64,000 bases of DNA. Origin: Chlorobiaceae bacterium. Its GTDB lineage: Bacteria > Bacteroidota > Ignavibacteria > UBA10030 > SZUA-254. The position numbers were made by a program, and so were the translations under genes. The notes beneath the pieces were generated by a model. The model worked only from the letters and a program-made list of their open reading frames with translations, had not been told where the DNA came from and made no database searches. Positions 23,175 to 32,483 of this stretch are shown one piece after another; the first letter of the stretch is position 1, and the number at the start of each line of letters is the position of its first letter. The stretch is taken from contig PNNN01000039.1 of the NCBI GenBank assembly GCA_013824245.1, forward strand, positions 1 to 64,000, written 5' to 3'.

Positions 23175-25543
23175 TTCAGAGGTTACATATCGTTGTGCGC
23201 GGAGCGGTGCAGGGTGTCGGATTTCGACCGTTCATTTACCGCCTTGCGATGGAATCGAAACTGAACGGCTGGGTGATGAATTCAACTCAGGGAGTTTTCA
23301 TCGAAGTTGAGGGGATGAAAGATGTTTTAGAAAAATTTGTTTTACGGATTGAACAGGAAAAACCACCGCGCTCTTCAATTCATAGTTTGGAATATTCATT
23401 TCTCGATCCGTGCGGATATACAAAATTTGAAATCAGAAAAAGCATCGAGTCGGGTGAAATATCTGCAATCGTATTACCCGATATTGCCGCTTGTCCGGAT
23501 TGTGTGATGGAAATATTTGATCCGCAAAATCAGCGTTATCTCTATCCATTTACCAATTGCACAAATTGTGGTCCCCGCTTTTCAATTATAGAAGCTCTAC
23601 CGTACGACCGGCAAAACAGTTCGATGAAAAATTTTAAAATGTGTCCCGATTGCTTGAATGAATATGAAGATCCGCTAAACCGACGATTCCACGCTCAACC
23701 AAACGCCTGCCCAAAATGCGGTCCTCGCTTGGAACTCTGGACTGAAAGTGGAAATAAAATATCAGGCGATCACATCGCCCTTCGCATGGCAGTTGAACAA
23801 ATACTCTCAGGCAAAATTGTTGCTATTAAAGGTATCGGCGGATTTCATCTTATGGTTGCTGCGGGAAATGAAAACGCTGTTAAACGTTTGCGCGAAAGAA
23901 AACATCGCGAAGAAAAACCGTTTGCTCTGATGTATCCATCGTTGGAAATGATTAAGCAAGATTGTGAAGTTAATGAACTTGAAGAGCGACTTCTTAACTC
24001 GCCGGAGTCGCCTATCGTGCTTCTGAAGCGTGCATCGCATACCACAGATCCCACATCGAAGATTGAAAATCTTAAATCCGAAATCCGAAATCCGAAATCC
24101 GAAATTTCATTTTCTGTGGCTCCCAACAATCCATATCTCGGCATCATGCTTCCGTACACACCGCTCCACCATATTTTAATGCATGAACTTGGATTTCCGA
24201 TTGTGGCAACAAGCGGGAATTATTCTGATGAACCGATATGCACAGACGAAAAAGATGCGGTTGAAAAATTATCAGGCATTGCCGATTATTTCCTGACACA
24301 CAATAGACCTATTGTTCGTCATGTTGATGATTCAATTGTTCGTATTATGGCAGGACGCGAAATGGTTGTGCGCAGGGCACGCGGTTTTGCTCCGCTCCCG
24401 ATTCAATACAGGCACAGATCAAACACCACTGTCCTTGCGGTTGGCGCGCACTTGAAAAATTCCATCGCTCTGCGTTCAGGAGAAAATAGTTTTGTCAGTC
24501 AACACATTGGCGATCTTGAAACGACTGAAGCATATTCCGCGTTTGAACGAGTTATCCAAGATTTTCAAATTTTGTACAAAGCAACTCCATCTTTAATTGT
24601 TGCTGATCTTCATCCAGATTATATGTCGACGCATTATGCCGAGAAAAGCGGAATCAAACTGAATCAAATTCAACACCATTACGCGCATATCATGTCGTGC
24701 ATTGCCGAAAATAAAATTGACGGAAATGTTTTGGGCGTTTCCTGGGATGGATCAGGATACGGAACAGATGGAACAATTTGGGGCGGGGAATTTTTATTGA
24801 CGAACGAAAAATCATACGAACGAGTTGCAACGTTCCGAAACTTTAAACTGCCGGGTGGAGAAAAAGCAATTAAAGAGCCACGACGGACGGCTATCGGAAT
24901 CTTATATGAACTATTCGGCGATGATTTTATCTCTCATGATTATTTACCGACAATAAAATCTTTCAACAGATCAGAACTTCACAATCTGACAACGATGCTG
25001 AAGAAAGAAATCAATTCACCTGTAACATCGAGCTCTGGGAGAATATTTGATGCTGTGGCTTCAATAATCGGAATTTCACAACAGGTCTCATTCGAAGGCA
25101 AAGCGGCGATGGAATTAGAGTGGGCGATTGGAGATATGCAAACTGATGAAATTTACGAATATCGAATATCGAATATCGGATATCTAGAAAATAAATCCGA
25201 AATCCGAAATCCGAAATCCGAAATCATAATTGATTGGTCGCCCGTAATTCTCAACATACTCGAAGATGTAAAAGAAAAATCAGATATTGCTATAATCTCT
25301 GCAAAATTTCATAATACACTAGTTGAAATGATTGTTTCTATTGCCAAGAAAATCGGGGAGGAACGAGTAGCTCTTTCGGGTGGATGTTTTCAAAATAAAT
25401 ATCTGACAGAAAGAGCAGTGCATCGATTAAACTCCGAAGGATTTAAACCATATTGGCATCAGCGCGTGCCGCCAAATGATGGTGGTATTTCACTGGGCCA
25501 AATAGCCGCGGTGTTAAAAAAAATAACGGAGGAAAACCGTTGA
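23171..25543 (+). CDS. hypF: Carbamoyltransferase HypF, carrying two in-frame repeat insertions
   Basis: HypF makes the CN ligands of the [NiFe] site from carbamoyl phosphate. Its 790 residues contain an acylphosphatase domain (VQGVGFRPF), two zinc-finger-like CxxC pairs (CPDCVMEI, CTNCGPRF, CPDCLNEY, CPKCGPRL), a YrdC-like domain and a Kae1-like carbamoyltransferase domain with H-x-x-x-H motif HHYAH. The start is the ATG at 23171 overlapping the hypB stop; an upstream extension would lie inside hypB. Two stretches, near residues 300-317 and 662-686, encode KSEIRNP-type heptapeptides from tandem AAATCCG DNA and look like inserted repeats. They keep frame and spare the catalytic motifs, so the protein is probably functional. 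Confidence 0.94.
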   Translation: MIQRLHIVVRGAVQGVGFRPFIYRLAMESKLNGWVMNSTQGVFIEVEGMKDVLEKFVLRIEQEKPPRSSIHSLEYSFLDPCGYTKFEIRKSIESGEISAIVLPDIAACPDCVMEIFDPQNQRYLYPFTNCTNCGPRFSIIEALPYDRQNSSMKNFKMCPDCLNEYEDPLNRRFHAQPNACPKCGPRLELWTESGNKISGDHIALRMAVEQILSGKIVAIKGIGGFHLMVAAGNENAVKRLRERKHREEKPFALMYPSLEMIKQDCEVNELEERLLNSPESPIVLLKRASHTTDPTSKIENLKSEIRNPKSEISFSVAPNNPYLGIMLPYTPLHHILMHELGFPIVATSGNYSDEPICTDEKDAVEKLSGIADYFLTHNRPIVRHVDDSIVRIMAGREMVVRRARGFAPLPIQYRHRSNTTVLAVGAHLKNSIALRSGENSFVSQHIGDLETTEAYSAFERVIQDFQILYKATPSLIVADLHPDYMSTHYAEKSGIKLNQIQHHYAHIMSCIAENKIDGNVLGVSWDGSGYGTDGTIWGGEFLLTNEKSYERVATFRNFKLPGGEKAIKEPRRTAIGILYELFGDDFISHDYLPTIKSFNRSELHNLTTMLKKEINSPVTSSSGRIFDAVASIIGISQQVSFEGKAAMELEWAIGDMQTDEIYEYRISNIGYLENKSEIRNPKSEIIIDWSPVILNILEDVKEKSDIAIISAKFHNTLVEMIVSIAKKIGEERVALSGGCFQNKYLTERAVHRLNSEGFKPYWHQRVPPNDGGISLGQIAAVLKKITEENR
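24074..24105. repeat. AAATCCG heptamer tandem inside hypF (copy 1)
   Basis: Four exact AAATCCG units (24074-24101) followed by AAAT. Three units make 21 bases, so the array reads as the seven-residue peptide KSEIRNP without shifting frame. It lies in the YrdC-like part of HypF, just before VAPNNPYLG. A second array with the same unit is at 25193. Confidence 0.9.
25157..25225. repeat. Compound heptamer array inside hypF (copy 2): GAATATC then AAATCCG
   Basis: Three exact GAATATC units (25157-25177) and one GGATATC (25178-25184) are followed by 8 bases and four exact AAATCCG units (25193-25220) plus AAATC. The encoded residues (YRISNIGYLENKSEIRNP, then KSE) interrupt the Kae1-like domain. The structure matches short heptanucleotide repeats found dispersed in some bacterial genomes. 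Confidence 0.9.
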
Positions 25544-25662
25544 ACATTATAATTGATGTTGAATAATGAAAAACAATCTGATTAAAAATTCGAATTTCGA
25601 AATCTCCTTTATATATGGTATCATAAGTAATAGATCATTAAAATTTTAAGTGGATATTTGTT

Positions 25663-25923
25663 ATGTGTTTAGCGATTCCGGGAAAAGTTCTTGAGATTAA
25701 AAAAGGTACAACGCCGCTGATGGGTATTGTCAGCTTCGGCGGCATTCAAAAAGAAATATGTCTCGATTGGGTAGATGATGTTAAGGTTGATGAGTATGTC
25801 ATCGTCCATGTCGGTTTTGCACTTAGCAAAATGGATGAAAAAGAAGCGATGATTACATTGAACATGATCGAGGAAATGGAGAAGTTAGGCGATGAATCTA
25901 AACAGTTAGGCAAAGAAGAATAA
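25663..25923 (+). CDS. hypC: Hydrogenase assembly chaperone HypC
   Basis: This 86-residue member of the HypC/HybG family starts with MCLAIPGK, whose Cys2 is needed to hold the Fe(CN)2CO intermediate with HypD and the large-subunit precursor. The start is fixed by this motif. It follows hypF by 119 bases and precedes hypD, its working partner. The C-terminal helix (MIEEMEKLGDESKQ) is normal for the family. Confidence 0.96.
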   Translation: MCLAIPGKVLEIKKGTTPLMGIVSFGGIQKEICLDWVDDVKVDEYVIVHVGFALSKMDEKEAMITLNMIEEMEKLGDESKQLGKEE

Positions 25924-26064
25924 TTGAAAAAGTTAAGAGCGATACACATGACTGCATTTCTTCTAATAGTCACATATTTAGGAAATGCACAAACTAATAG
26001 CAGCGTTTCAATTGATAAAAATAAAATGGAATTATTTGCAGTCGATAATTTATTTAACCGATGA
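25924..26064 (+). CDS. Small ORF between hypC and hypD, possibly a secreted or leader peptide
   Basis: A 46-codon frame begins at TTG immediately after the hypC stop (internal ATG at 25948) and its TGA overlaps the hypD ATG (ATGA). The N-terminus reads as basic (KKLRA), then hydrophobic ([16 protein letters not shown]), like a short signal peptide, followed by ~25 polar residues. The exact fit between two genes and the lack of another Shine-Dalgarno before hypD suggest that its translation feeds hypD. It may be a truncated secreted-protein gene. No family is recognised. Confidence 0.4.
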   Translation: MKKLRAIHMTAFLLIVTYLGNAQTNSSVSIDKNKMELFAVDNLFNR

Positions 26065-27146
26065 AATATATTGACGAATATCGGAATGGTGAATTAGCCC
26101 AAAGTTATCTTGAGGCGATTAAAAAAATTGTAACTCAGCCATGGACGATAATGGAAATTTGCGGTGGTCAAACGCACAGCATAGTGAAGTATGGTCTTGA
26201 AGAACTTTTGCCTAAGAATGTTACTCTTATTCACGGTCCCGGCTGTCCTGTGTGTGTAACACCGTTGGAGATGATAGATAAAGCTGTTAGCATCGCATCT
26301 ATGAGCGATGTTGTGTTTACCTCATTCGGCGACATGCTTCGCGTACCCGGCTCGAAAAAAGATTTATTAACATTAAAGGCAGAGGGGAGCGATATAAGGA
26401 TCGTCTACTCACCGCTTGATGCCGTTGCTCTTGCCGAAAAAACACCGGATAAAAAAGTCGTTTTCTTTGCAGTCGGATTCGAAACAACCGCACCGGCAAA
26501 TGCAATGGCGATTCTGCAAGCGTCGAAAAAAGGATTGAAGAACTTTTCTGTTCTTTGTTCTCATGTGCTTGTACCGCCCGCCGTTGAATTGCTTTTATCT
26601 TCTCCGCACAACCGCATTAACGGCTTGCTGGCGGCAGGACATGTTTGTACTGTAATGGGATATGAAGAATATATTCCCATCTCAAAAAAATATCACCTTC
26701 CGATAGTTGTAACAGGATTTGAACCTGTTGATATTCTTCAAGGTATCTATATGACATTAAGACAACTTGAAGAAAAGCGTTTTGTTGTGGAAAATCAATA
26801 CTCAAGATCGGTAAAGCGAGAAGGAAATTTAACCGCACAAAAAATTATGATAGATGTTTTTGAGATAACGGATAGAAAGTGGCGCGGCATTGGTGTGATT
26901 CCCCAGAGCGGTTATAAGATCAGCGATAAATATGAAAAATTTGATGCCGAAAAAATATTTACGCTGGAAGACATTGCGGTTGAAGAATCGCCTTTATGTA
27001 TTGCAGGATTGGTTCTGCAAGGATTAAAAAAGCCGCAAGATTGTTCAGCGTTCGGAACTGAATGCACACCCGAACATCCGCTTGGCGCTCCGATGGTTTC
27101 ATCTGAAGGCGCATGTGCGGCATATTATCATTTTCATCCGTTGTAG
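26061..27146 (+). CDS. hypD: Hydrogenase Fe(CN)2CO assembly protein HypD
   Basis: This 361-residue protein is the scaffold on which the Fe(CN)2CO group is built with HypC and HypE. Conserved motifs are [15 protein letters not shown] near residue 32, [11 protein letters not shown] near 68, GFETTAPA, and the C-terminal cysteine region ([20 protein letters not shown], then SEGACAAYY) with [4Fe-4S] ligands. Its length is typical. The ATG overlaps the stop of the small upstream frame. It ends the hyp run here; hypE, which should complete the set, is 12 kb away at 39149. Confidence 0.96.
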   Translation: MKYIDEYRNGELAQSYLEAIKKIVTQPWTIMEICGGQTHSIVKYGLEELLPKNVTLIHGPGCPVCVTPLEMIDKAVSIASMSDVVFTSFGDMLRVPGSKKDLLTLKAEGSDIRIVYSPLDAVALAEKTPDKKVVFFAVGFETTAPANAMAILQASKKGLKNFSVLCSHVLVPPAVELLLSSPHNRINGLLAAGHVCTVMGYEEYIPISKKYHLPIVVTGFEPVDILQGIYMTLRQLEEKRFVVENQYSRSVKREGNLTAQKIMIDVFEITDRKWRGIGVIPQSGYKISDKYEKFDAEKIFTLEDIAVEESPLCIAGLVLQGLKKPQDCSAFGTECTPEHPLGAPMVSSEGACAAYYHFHPL

Positions 27147-27237
27147 TCTGCTATACATTTCTCCGTTTTAAATTTACTTAATCGGGCTGAAATATTCTTT
27201 AAACTTTCCGAAACTCAATATATTGTTTAGTAGAAAA

Positions 27238-27837
27238 CTAAATCAAATTAATTCCTAACCAAATTTGATACATCCCGAAGAATGCGAGGAAGAAAACAGA
27301 AAAGCCGACTAATATTCTATCAATACGGGGAAGGAGATTTTTTGCTGTAAAAACGAGTACGATGATTCCTATTGATAATAAAATCATAGTACCATAAAAA
27401 GAAATCAATAAAATAAATCCATTTGCAGGTGCATCGCGCCATGCTGTGAGAAATAATGGTCCCATCACGAGACTCCACCCAAGATATGGAGCCGGATTTA
27501 ATAAGTTTATCAAGACAGCTTTCGAGATTGCTTGCGTGGCTGTTGTTTTATGTATTTCAAATTTACGCCAAATCTTAAATGAGCCAATTGCTAAATAAAG
27601 AACAAACAATCCTCCCATGATATGCAGGATCGGTTCGAACCATACAGGGACTCTGCTTAAGATAAATAAAACCAAAACTGCAATCGGTATATCACTTAAC
27701 AATGGCGCAAATGCAGCCGGTATCGTGCGCCGCCATCCGATATTCATTGTTTGGGAAATCAGATATGTCTGGAATGGACCCGGCTGAACAGCCGCGGCGA
27801 AACCATATGTTGTGCCTATTATTAAGTAAACAAGCAT
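27238..27837 (-). CDS. LysE-family amino acid/metabolite exporter
   Basis: This 199-residue membrane protein has about six hydrophobic segments. The N-terminal GTTYGFAAAVQPGPFQTYLI matches the LysE/RhtB exporter signature (G-x-x-x-GPG type). Family members export amino acids or related small molecules using the proton gradient. The substrate cannot be predicted. It is a single gene on the minus strand, divergent from the TonB-like gene, with 331 bases between starts. Confidence 0.8.
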   Translation of the reverse strand: MLVYLIIGTTYGFAAAVQPGPFQTYLISQTMNIGWRRTIPAAFAPLLSDIPIAVLVLFILSRVPVWFEPILHIMGGLFVLYLAIGSFKIWRKFEIHKTTATQAISKAVLINLLNPAPYLGWSLVMGPLFLTAWRDAPANGFILLISFYGTMILLSIGIIVLVFTAKNLLPRIDRILVGFSVFFLAFFGMYQIWLGINLI

Positions 27838-28118
27838 GATTTTTGAAAATACAATTATCTCTTGAAAGATTCAAATAAACACACCCAATTTAATATCGGA
27901 TAAACGGCTGATTAGATTGGCTATAATTTATATTAGCCCGGAGCGAAGCATATATAAAATCGATTGCGCATCGTTATAATTGCATTTTGCAATCCCCCCA
28001 AGTTCTTTTTTATCTAATCGTTACAGGAAATCGCGAGAGATAGAGAAAATAAGTATGCAATTTTCAATATTTCTGATTTTTGTATTCATCATTGCGTAAC
28101 CAAATCGCCGATTAAGGT
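27838..28118. other. Intergenic region between lysE-like and tonB-like genes
   Basis: No gene is supported here. The stretch is AT-rich and contains a TATAAT-like word (27921-27926) without a matching -35 box. Its right end runs into the sigma-54 promoter. A 28118 start for the next protein was rejected because it lies within that promoter. Confidence 0.4.
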
Positions 28119-28134
28119 TGGTACTTGATTTGCA
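28119..28134 (+). promoter_or_regulatory. Sigma-54 (-24/-12) promoter of the TonB-like gene
   Basis: TGGTACTTGATTTGCA fits TGGYAC-N6-TTGCA, with GG at 28120-28121, the exact 10-base spacer and GC at 28132-28133. Transcription would start near 28145, and a Shine-Dalgarno AGGAG (28159-28163) and ATG (28169) follow at suitable distances. The NtrC-type activator at 2241 or another one could use it. Confidence 0.65.
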
Positions 28135-28168
28135 TGATATCAAATTAGTCAAACAAACAGGAGTTTAT

Positions 28169-28861
28169 ATGACTACTTCCTTATCAAATTTCTATCCGAT
28201 ACATATATCAATCGCTTTAGCTATTTCTATATCTTTCCATTTAACAATGATCTTCGCTTATTATTTAATTGATGATCTAAGTTTTGAGGAAGTGATATAT
28301 GAACGCGGTTTTTATATCGATTATAAAAATCTTCCGCAGCCAACTATAATGGAAGAACCACAAATAGCATTACCAAAAATATTAACCGAATCGATACTTC
28401 CAGCTGAAGGTATACCGGTTCCCGTTCCCGAATCTCAGGTTTCACCCAAGCAAACTATTCCTACTCAAAAAGAAATGGGAATTAATCGGGATATGCATAA
28501 AGCAGAATTTGATCGGGGCGGAACGGTTACCGTAGAAAAACCTGAAATAAATATTGATGACCCCGATCCGGGAATTTTTTATCCTGTTGAGCGATTTCCC
28601 GTACCGATAAAACAAGTGCAACCGGAATATCCTCAGTTGGCTCTTCGTACCGCCATCGAGGGTACGGTTTGGGTGAAGATACTCGTAGATAAAGATGGAA
28701 AGGCAAAGAAAGCGATAGTGAACAAGGGTGATTCAGAAATATTTAATGAGGCAGCAATCAAGGCGGCACTTGAATGGTTATTCACTCCGGCGATGATGAA
28801 CAACGGTCCCATCGCAGTTTGGGTGTCGGTGCCATTCAAGTTCAAGTTAAGAAAAGATTAA
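28169..28861 (+). CDS. TonB-like energy transduction protein
   Basis: This 230-residue protein has one N-terminal membrane helix (about 15-35), a proline-rich periplasmic spacer (PVPVPESQVSPKQ) and a C-terminal TonB domain (PEYPQLALRTAIEGTVWVKI to the end, WVSVPFKFKL). TonB links the proton gradient of the inner membrane to outer-membrane receptors. The start at 28169 is chosen for its Shine-Dalgarno (CAGGAG) and because longer versions overlap the promoter. No exbB/exbD or receptor gene is nearby, so it is an orphan copy. Confidence 0.88.
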   Translation: MTTSLSNFYPIHISIALAISISFHLTMIFAYYLIDDLSFEEVIYERGFYIDYKNLPQPTIMEEPQIALPKILTESILPAEGIPVPVPESQVSPKQTIPTQKEMGINRDMHKAEFDRGGTVTVEKPEINIDDPDPGIFYPVERFPVPIKQVQPEYPQLALRTAIEGTVWVKILVDKDGKAKKAIVNKGDSEIFNEAAIKAALEWLFTPAMMNNGPIAVWVSVPFKFKLRKD

Positions 28862-28960
28862 ATCTCGATAAAAAATAGAGTTGATTTTTTTTTGAATTTG
28901 CTTAATCATTCCTATAAGGAGAACCGTCTTCGCTAAAAAATTAGGTTTTTGGGTGATTTT

Positions 28961-28977
28961 CGGCACATTCTAAGCAT
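28961..28977 (+). promoter_or_regulatory. Weak sigma-54-like element before the propeller sensor gene
   Basis: CGGCACATTCTAAGCAT has GG (28962-28963), a 10-base spacer and GC (28974-28975), and a good GGCAC -24 box, but the -12 box lacks the usual TT before GC. It lies ~100 bases upstream of the start at 29078. Tentative. Confidence 0.25.
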
Positions 28978-29077
28978 TTCAATATTTATCTTTATTGCAT
29001 CTGATTTGAAAATAGTCTATCATGAATAGAATGGATTATTAAAGAATCCGATGATAAAATAACGACTGAACACTAGA

Positions 29078-32000
29078 ATGATTTTCAAAATAACCGAAAA
29101 AATTGAACATCTATCAAAGAAGAAAAACATCTATTTTCTTTTCATCTACTTATTTTCTTTTCTACTTATATTACTTGGCTCATCTACATATGCTAACGAA
29201 ATAATATTTCACGATCAATGGCGTTGGAGGTTGTTTACTACCGAGTCAGGTTTGCCCTCAAACAGAGTACTTGATTTAGTTGAAACGAGCGATAGCACAC
29301 CATGGGCAAACACTTCATTGGGAATCGCTTGGTTTGATGGTTATTCATGGAAGCCAGCCGGAAAAGAATACGGTTTTTCAAATCATATGGTTACCAGAAT
29401 TATTCCCGATGAGAAGGATAGTATAATAGTAATTGACAATGATAGACTTTTTTATGGCGGGCAAGGTGGATTCCGAGAAATTCCGGTTGCAGTAAAAGGG
29501 CAAAAGCACAAGATTGCTTCGATTGCTTATTTCAAGGATCAAAAATTCCTTTTGATCATTAATTCGTCTCTTTATATTCTCAACAATAATGAGATAATTC
29601 CTTATAAAATACCAAGCGAACTTGGAGAACAAAAATATTTTACTCTTTGGAATACAGCGGGAAAAGCAGTATGGCTTAAATCGTCGAAGGGATTATTTCG
29701 GTGGAACGGAAAAATTTGGGAAGAAAAACTTCCAACTGATAAAATTATTTACGGAGTTCCTTTCCTTTATGAAAATATTCACGGTTTAGGATTCGCGTTT
29801 ATTTCATCGCCACCTTCACATACGGGATTATGGAAATGGTCTCTCTCCTCTGCACCCCAGAAAGAGTTATCTCAAGGTGACGATAATATTTTAGGTTTCG
29901 CCTTAAATTCGGATGATTATGGAATAATAGTGAAAGAAAGTGACGAGGTAAAAATATTTGAAAACAGCCGTTGGAATAGTGTTAAACCAACGCCCCCACA
30001 ACTTCAAAATGTAATATTTTTAAAATATCGTTCCAATGGCGATCTATGGGTTGGAACTGAGATTGGATTATTTATTCATGTTGTTTCTTCAAAGCGTTGG
30101 ACGATATGGAAATTTCCGATGCCGGATCAACGTAATAATGTAAACGAGATTATTAAACGGGATGATGGCTCTGTTTGGTGCGGTACAGGTAACGGGTTGG
30201 TAATTCATTACCCTGATGGTTCAATAAAAACAATCGAAAAGGTAGATGGCAAAAAACTGGGTACTATCACCGGTTTGATCGAAGACAAAAATAAGAATAT
30301 TTGGATATCGAGCGGTCATTATTTTGATGGTGCATATCGATGGGATGAACGCACATGGAAACATTTTGGTTTTAAGGAAGGTTTAGATGCAGGTGCAATC
30401 CACAAAATATTATTAGATAAACATGGAAGATTATGGTTCCTCGGTCTTTATCGACGCGATTTTGATGTTCGCCAAGTTGCGCGCGAACCAGGTGCATATT
30501 ATTACGATAAAGGCAAGTTCACCCAATTTGGTTTAGCCGATGGTTTACCCAGTGCGCGAATTTATTCCTTAGCCGAGGGCAATGACGGAACAATGTGGTT
30601 TGGAACATCAGCCGGTTTATGCAGGTGGAAACCTGTATCAGAAATATCAAAAGACGGTAAGTGGACATACTGGTCAAGCGAAAACGGTTTAAAAAGCGAT
30701 AGAATTTTCACAATAGCCGTTGATAAAGACAACCGGGTATGGTTCGGCGATCAATGGTATGGGTTGGGGTTCATAGAAAATGAAACTCCCAAATATTTTA
30801 CCACAGCAAACGGACTTGTTAGTGACCCTGTCTGGAATATTAAAATAAGTGATGATGGTAAAATTTGGATTGCAACTCGTGGTGGAATATCTATTTATGA
30901 TAAAGGGACATGGTCTGAATTCGATGTCAATGAAGGAATAGAGAATTCCCGTATCTGGGGTTTATTGCCGACGGACGATAAAGTGTATCTTGGAACCAGC
31001 GGTGGTGGAGTTCAAATTTTAAATTTGAAAGAACTATCGGGTAAATTTCCTGTCGTAAATATATTTAATCCTCTTATTCAAAAATTTTCTTTGTTAGCTC
31101 ATTGGAGAGCATATTCTTTTTGGGGAGAACAGGTGCAGGAAGATATTAAAGTTCGCTTCCGTGTCGATGATCAACCTTGGGCGGATTGGAGTATTGAACG
31201 AAGCACTCTTATTCCGGATTTGGCGAGCGGTGAACATTCATTTTCTATTCAAACTAAGAATGAGGTCGGTGAATTGTCGGGTGAAATAAAAACAATTTCT
31301 TTCACCATTCCACCCCCGTTTTATCTGTTGCCTCTTTTTTATATTCCCGTCGGTTCGCTCATTCTCATAATCGTGTTGGTGGGTTTAGCTTATTTACGGC
31401 GGAAACGAAAAGACGAAATAGCTTTACAAAAATCGGAAGAACAGTACCGGAAGTTATTTGAAACTGCAAACGATGCAATCATAATATTTGATCCACATAC
31501 CCAAAATATTATAGATGCCAATCACCGTGCGTGTGAATTGTACAAGTTTTCACGCGAAGAAATTATCGGCATCGGGCTTGAAAAATTATCTGATGATAAA
31601 AAATATTTAGATAAAATGTTAAATGAGATATCGAAGAACGGGCGTGCCGGTAAAATCGAAACATCTCATCTTACAAAGGATGGATCAGAAATATTTGTTG
31701 TCGCTAACGCGGCAGCTATCGAATACAACAGCAAAAAAGCAATTTTAACCATCTTCCATGATGTAACTGAACAAAAACAAGTAGAAGCTAAACAATTACT
31801 CCTTGCACAAACCGTTGCATCGGCGAAAGACGCAATTTGCATTACCAACTTAAATAACAAAATTTTGTTTGTTAATGATGCTTTTATCGAGATGTATGGA
31901 TATTCTGAAGACGAGTTGAACGGTGAGCATATATCTTTAATAGCATCGCCCTATGTTCCCGAAGAGATTCAACAAGCCATCTTCAAAGCCACGCTTCAGG

Positions 32001-32407
32001 AAGGTGATTGGAATGGAGAAGTAATTAACAAATGTAAAGACGGTACTTCAATACCGGTTGAGCTATGGTCTTCTGTTGTCTATGATATGGAAAATAAACC
32101 TGTTGCGCTTGTTGGTGTTGCTCGCGAAATAACTGAACGCAAGAAGTTTGAGCATGACAGGGAAAAACTTATTATCGAGTTACGCAACGCGTTATCCGAA
32201 GTTAAAGCGCTCTCAGGTTTGCTGCCAATCTGTTCAAGTTGTAAAAAAATTCGAGACGACCAAGGATACTGGACGCAAGTCGAAACCTACATTTCGAAAC
32301 ACTCCGATGCAGTCTTCACGCATGGATTATGCCCCGACTGCACAAAGGAATTATTCCCGGAAGTATATGAACGACTTAAAGAAAAGAAAGAACCGCCAAC
32401 ATATTGA
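29078..32407 (+). CDS. Propeller-PAS sensor protein without a kinase domain
   Basis: This 1109-residue protein has a hydrophobic N-terminal segment (about 20-42), then two-component-regulator propeller repeats across ~45-680 (many N-x-x-W-x-G and G-DG-WFGT motifs such as DGTMWFGTSAGLCRW), a Y_Y_Y-type beta domain (about 690-760), a membrane helix (about 764-788) and two PAS domains (about 800-915 and 920-1035). Instead of HisKA/HATPase it ends in a short cysteine module (LLPICSSCKKIRDDQGYW and HGLCPDC) found at the C-terminus of various PAS sensors and probably metal-binding. It likely senses an extracellular polymer or ligand and passes the signal by contact, perhaps to the kinase encoded next. 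Start choice is not backed by a clear Shine-Dalgarno. Confidence 0.85.
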   Translation: MIFKITEKIEHLSKKKNIYFLFIYLFSFLLILLGSSTYANEIIFHDQWRWRLFTTESGLPSNRVLDLVETSDSTPWANTSLGIAWFDGYSWKPAGKEYGFSNHMVTRIIPDEKDSIIVIDNDRLFYGGQGGFREIPVAVKGQKHKIASIAYFKDQKFLLIINSSLYILNNNEIIPYKIPSELGEQKYFTLWNTAGKAVWLKSSKGLFRWNGKIWEEKLPTDKIIYGVPFLYENIHGLGFAFISSPPSHTGLWKWSLSSAPQKELSQGDDNILGFALNSDDYGIIVKESDEVKIFENSRWNSVKPTPPQLQNVIFLKYRSNGDLWVGTEIGLFIHVVSSKRWTIWKFPMPDQRNNVNEIIKRDDGSVWCGTGNGLVIHYPDGSIKTIEKVDGKKLGTITGLIEDKNKNIWISSGHYFDGAYRWDERTWKHFGFKEGLDAGAIHKILLDKHGRLWFLGLYRRDFDVRQVAREPGAYYYDKGKFTQFGLADGLPSARIYSLAEGNDGTMWFGTSAGLCRWKPVSEISKDGKWTYWSSENGLKSDRIFTIAVDKDNRVWFGDQWYGLGFIENETPKYFTTANGLVSDPVWNIKISDDGKIWIATRGGISIYDKGTWSEFDVNEGIENSRIWGLLPTDDKVYLGTSGGGVQILNLKELSGKFPVVNIFNPLIQKFSLLAHWRAYSFWGEQVQEDIKVRFRVDDQPWADWSIERSTLIPDLASGEHSFSIQTKNEVGELSGEIKTISFTIPPPFYLLPLFYIPVGSLILIIVLVGLAYLRRKRKDEIALQKSEEQYRKLFETANDAIIIFDPHTQNIIDANHRACELYKFSREEIIGIGLEKLSDDKKYLDKMLNEISKNGRAGKIETSHLTKDGSEIFVVANAAAIEYNSKKAILTIFHDVTEQKQVEAKQLLLAQTVASAKDAICITNLNNKILFVNDAFIEMYGYSEDELNGEHISLIASPYVPEEIQQAIFKATLQEGDWNGEVINKCKDGTSIPVELWSSVVYDMENKPVALVGVAREITERKKFEHDREKLIIELRNALSEVKALSGLLPICSSCKKIRDDQGYWTQVETYISKHSDAVFTHGLCPDCTKELFPEVYERLKEKKEPPTY

Positions 32408-32483
32408 GGAAAAAAGCACAGTTGGTCCATTCTGAAACTTGGGAAAAACCAGACTGACTCAATATGATGGTAGAGGGAAATAT

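Noticed and set aside
24074-25225. CRISPR-like repeats in hypF
   Set aside because: The units are 7-base tandem words without spacers, lie in a coding frame, and no cas gene is present.
28118-28168. Upstream TTG start for the TonB-like protein
   Set aside because: The TTG is part of the sigma-54 promoter; the ATG at 28169 has a good Shine-Dalgarno and directly precedes the membrane helix.
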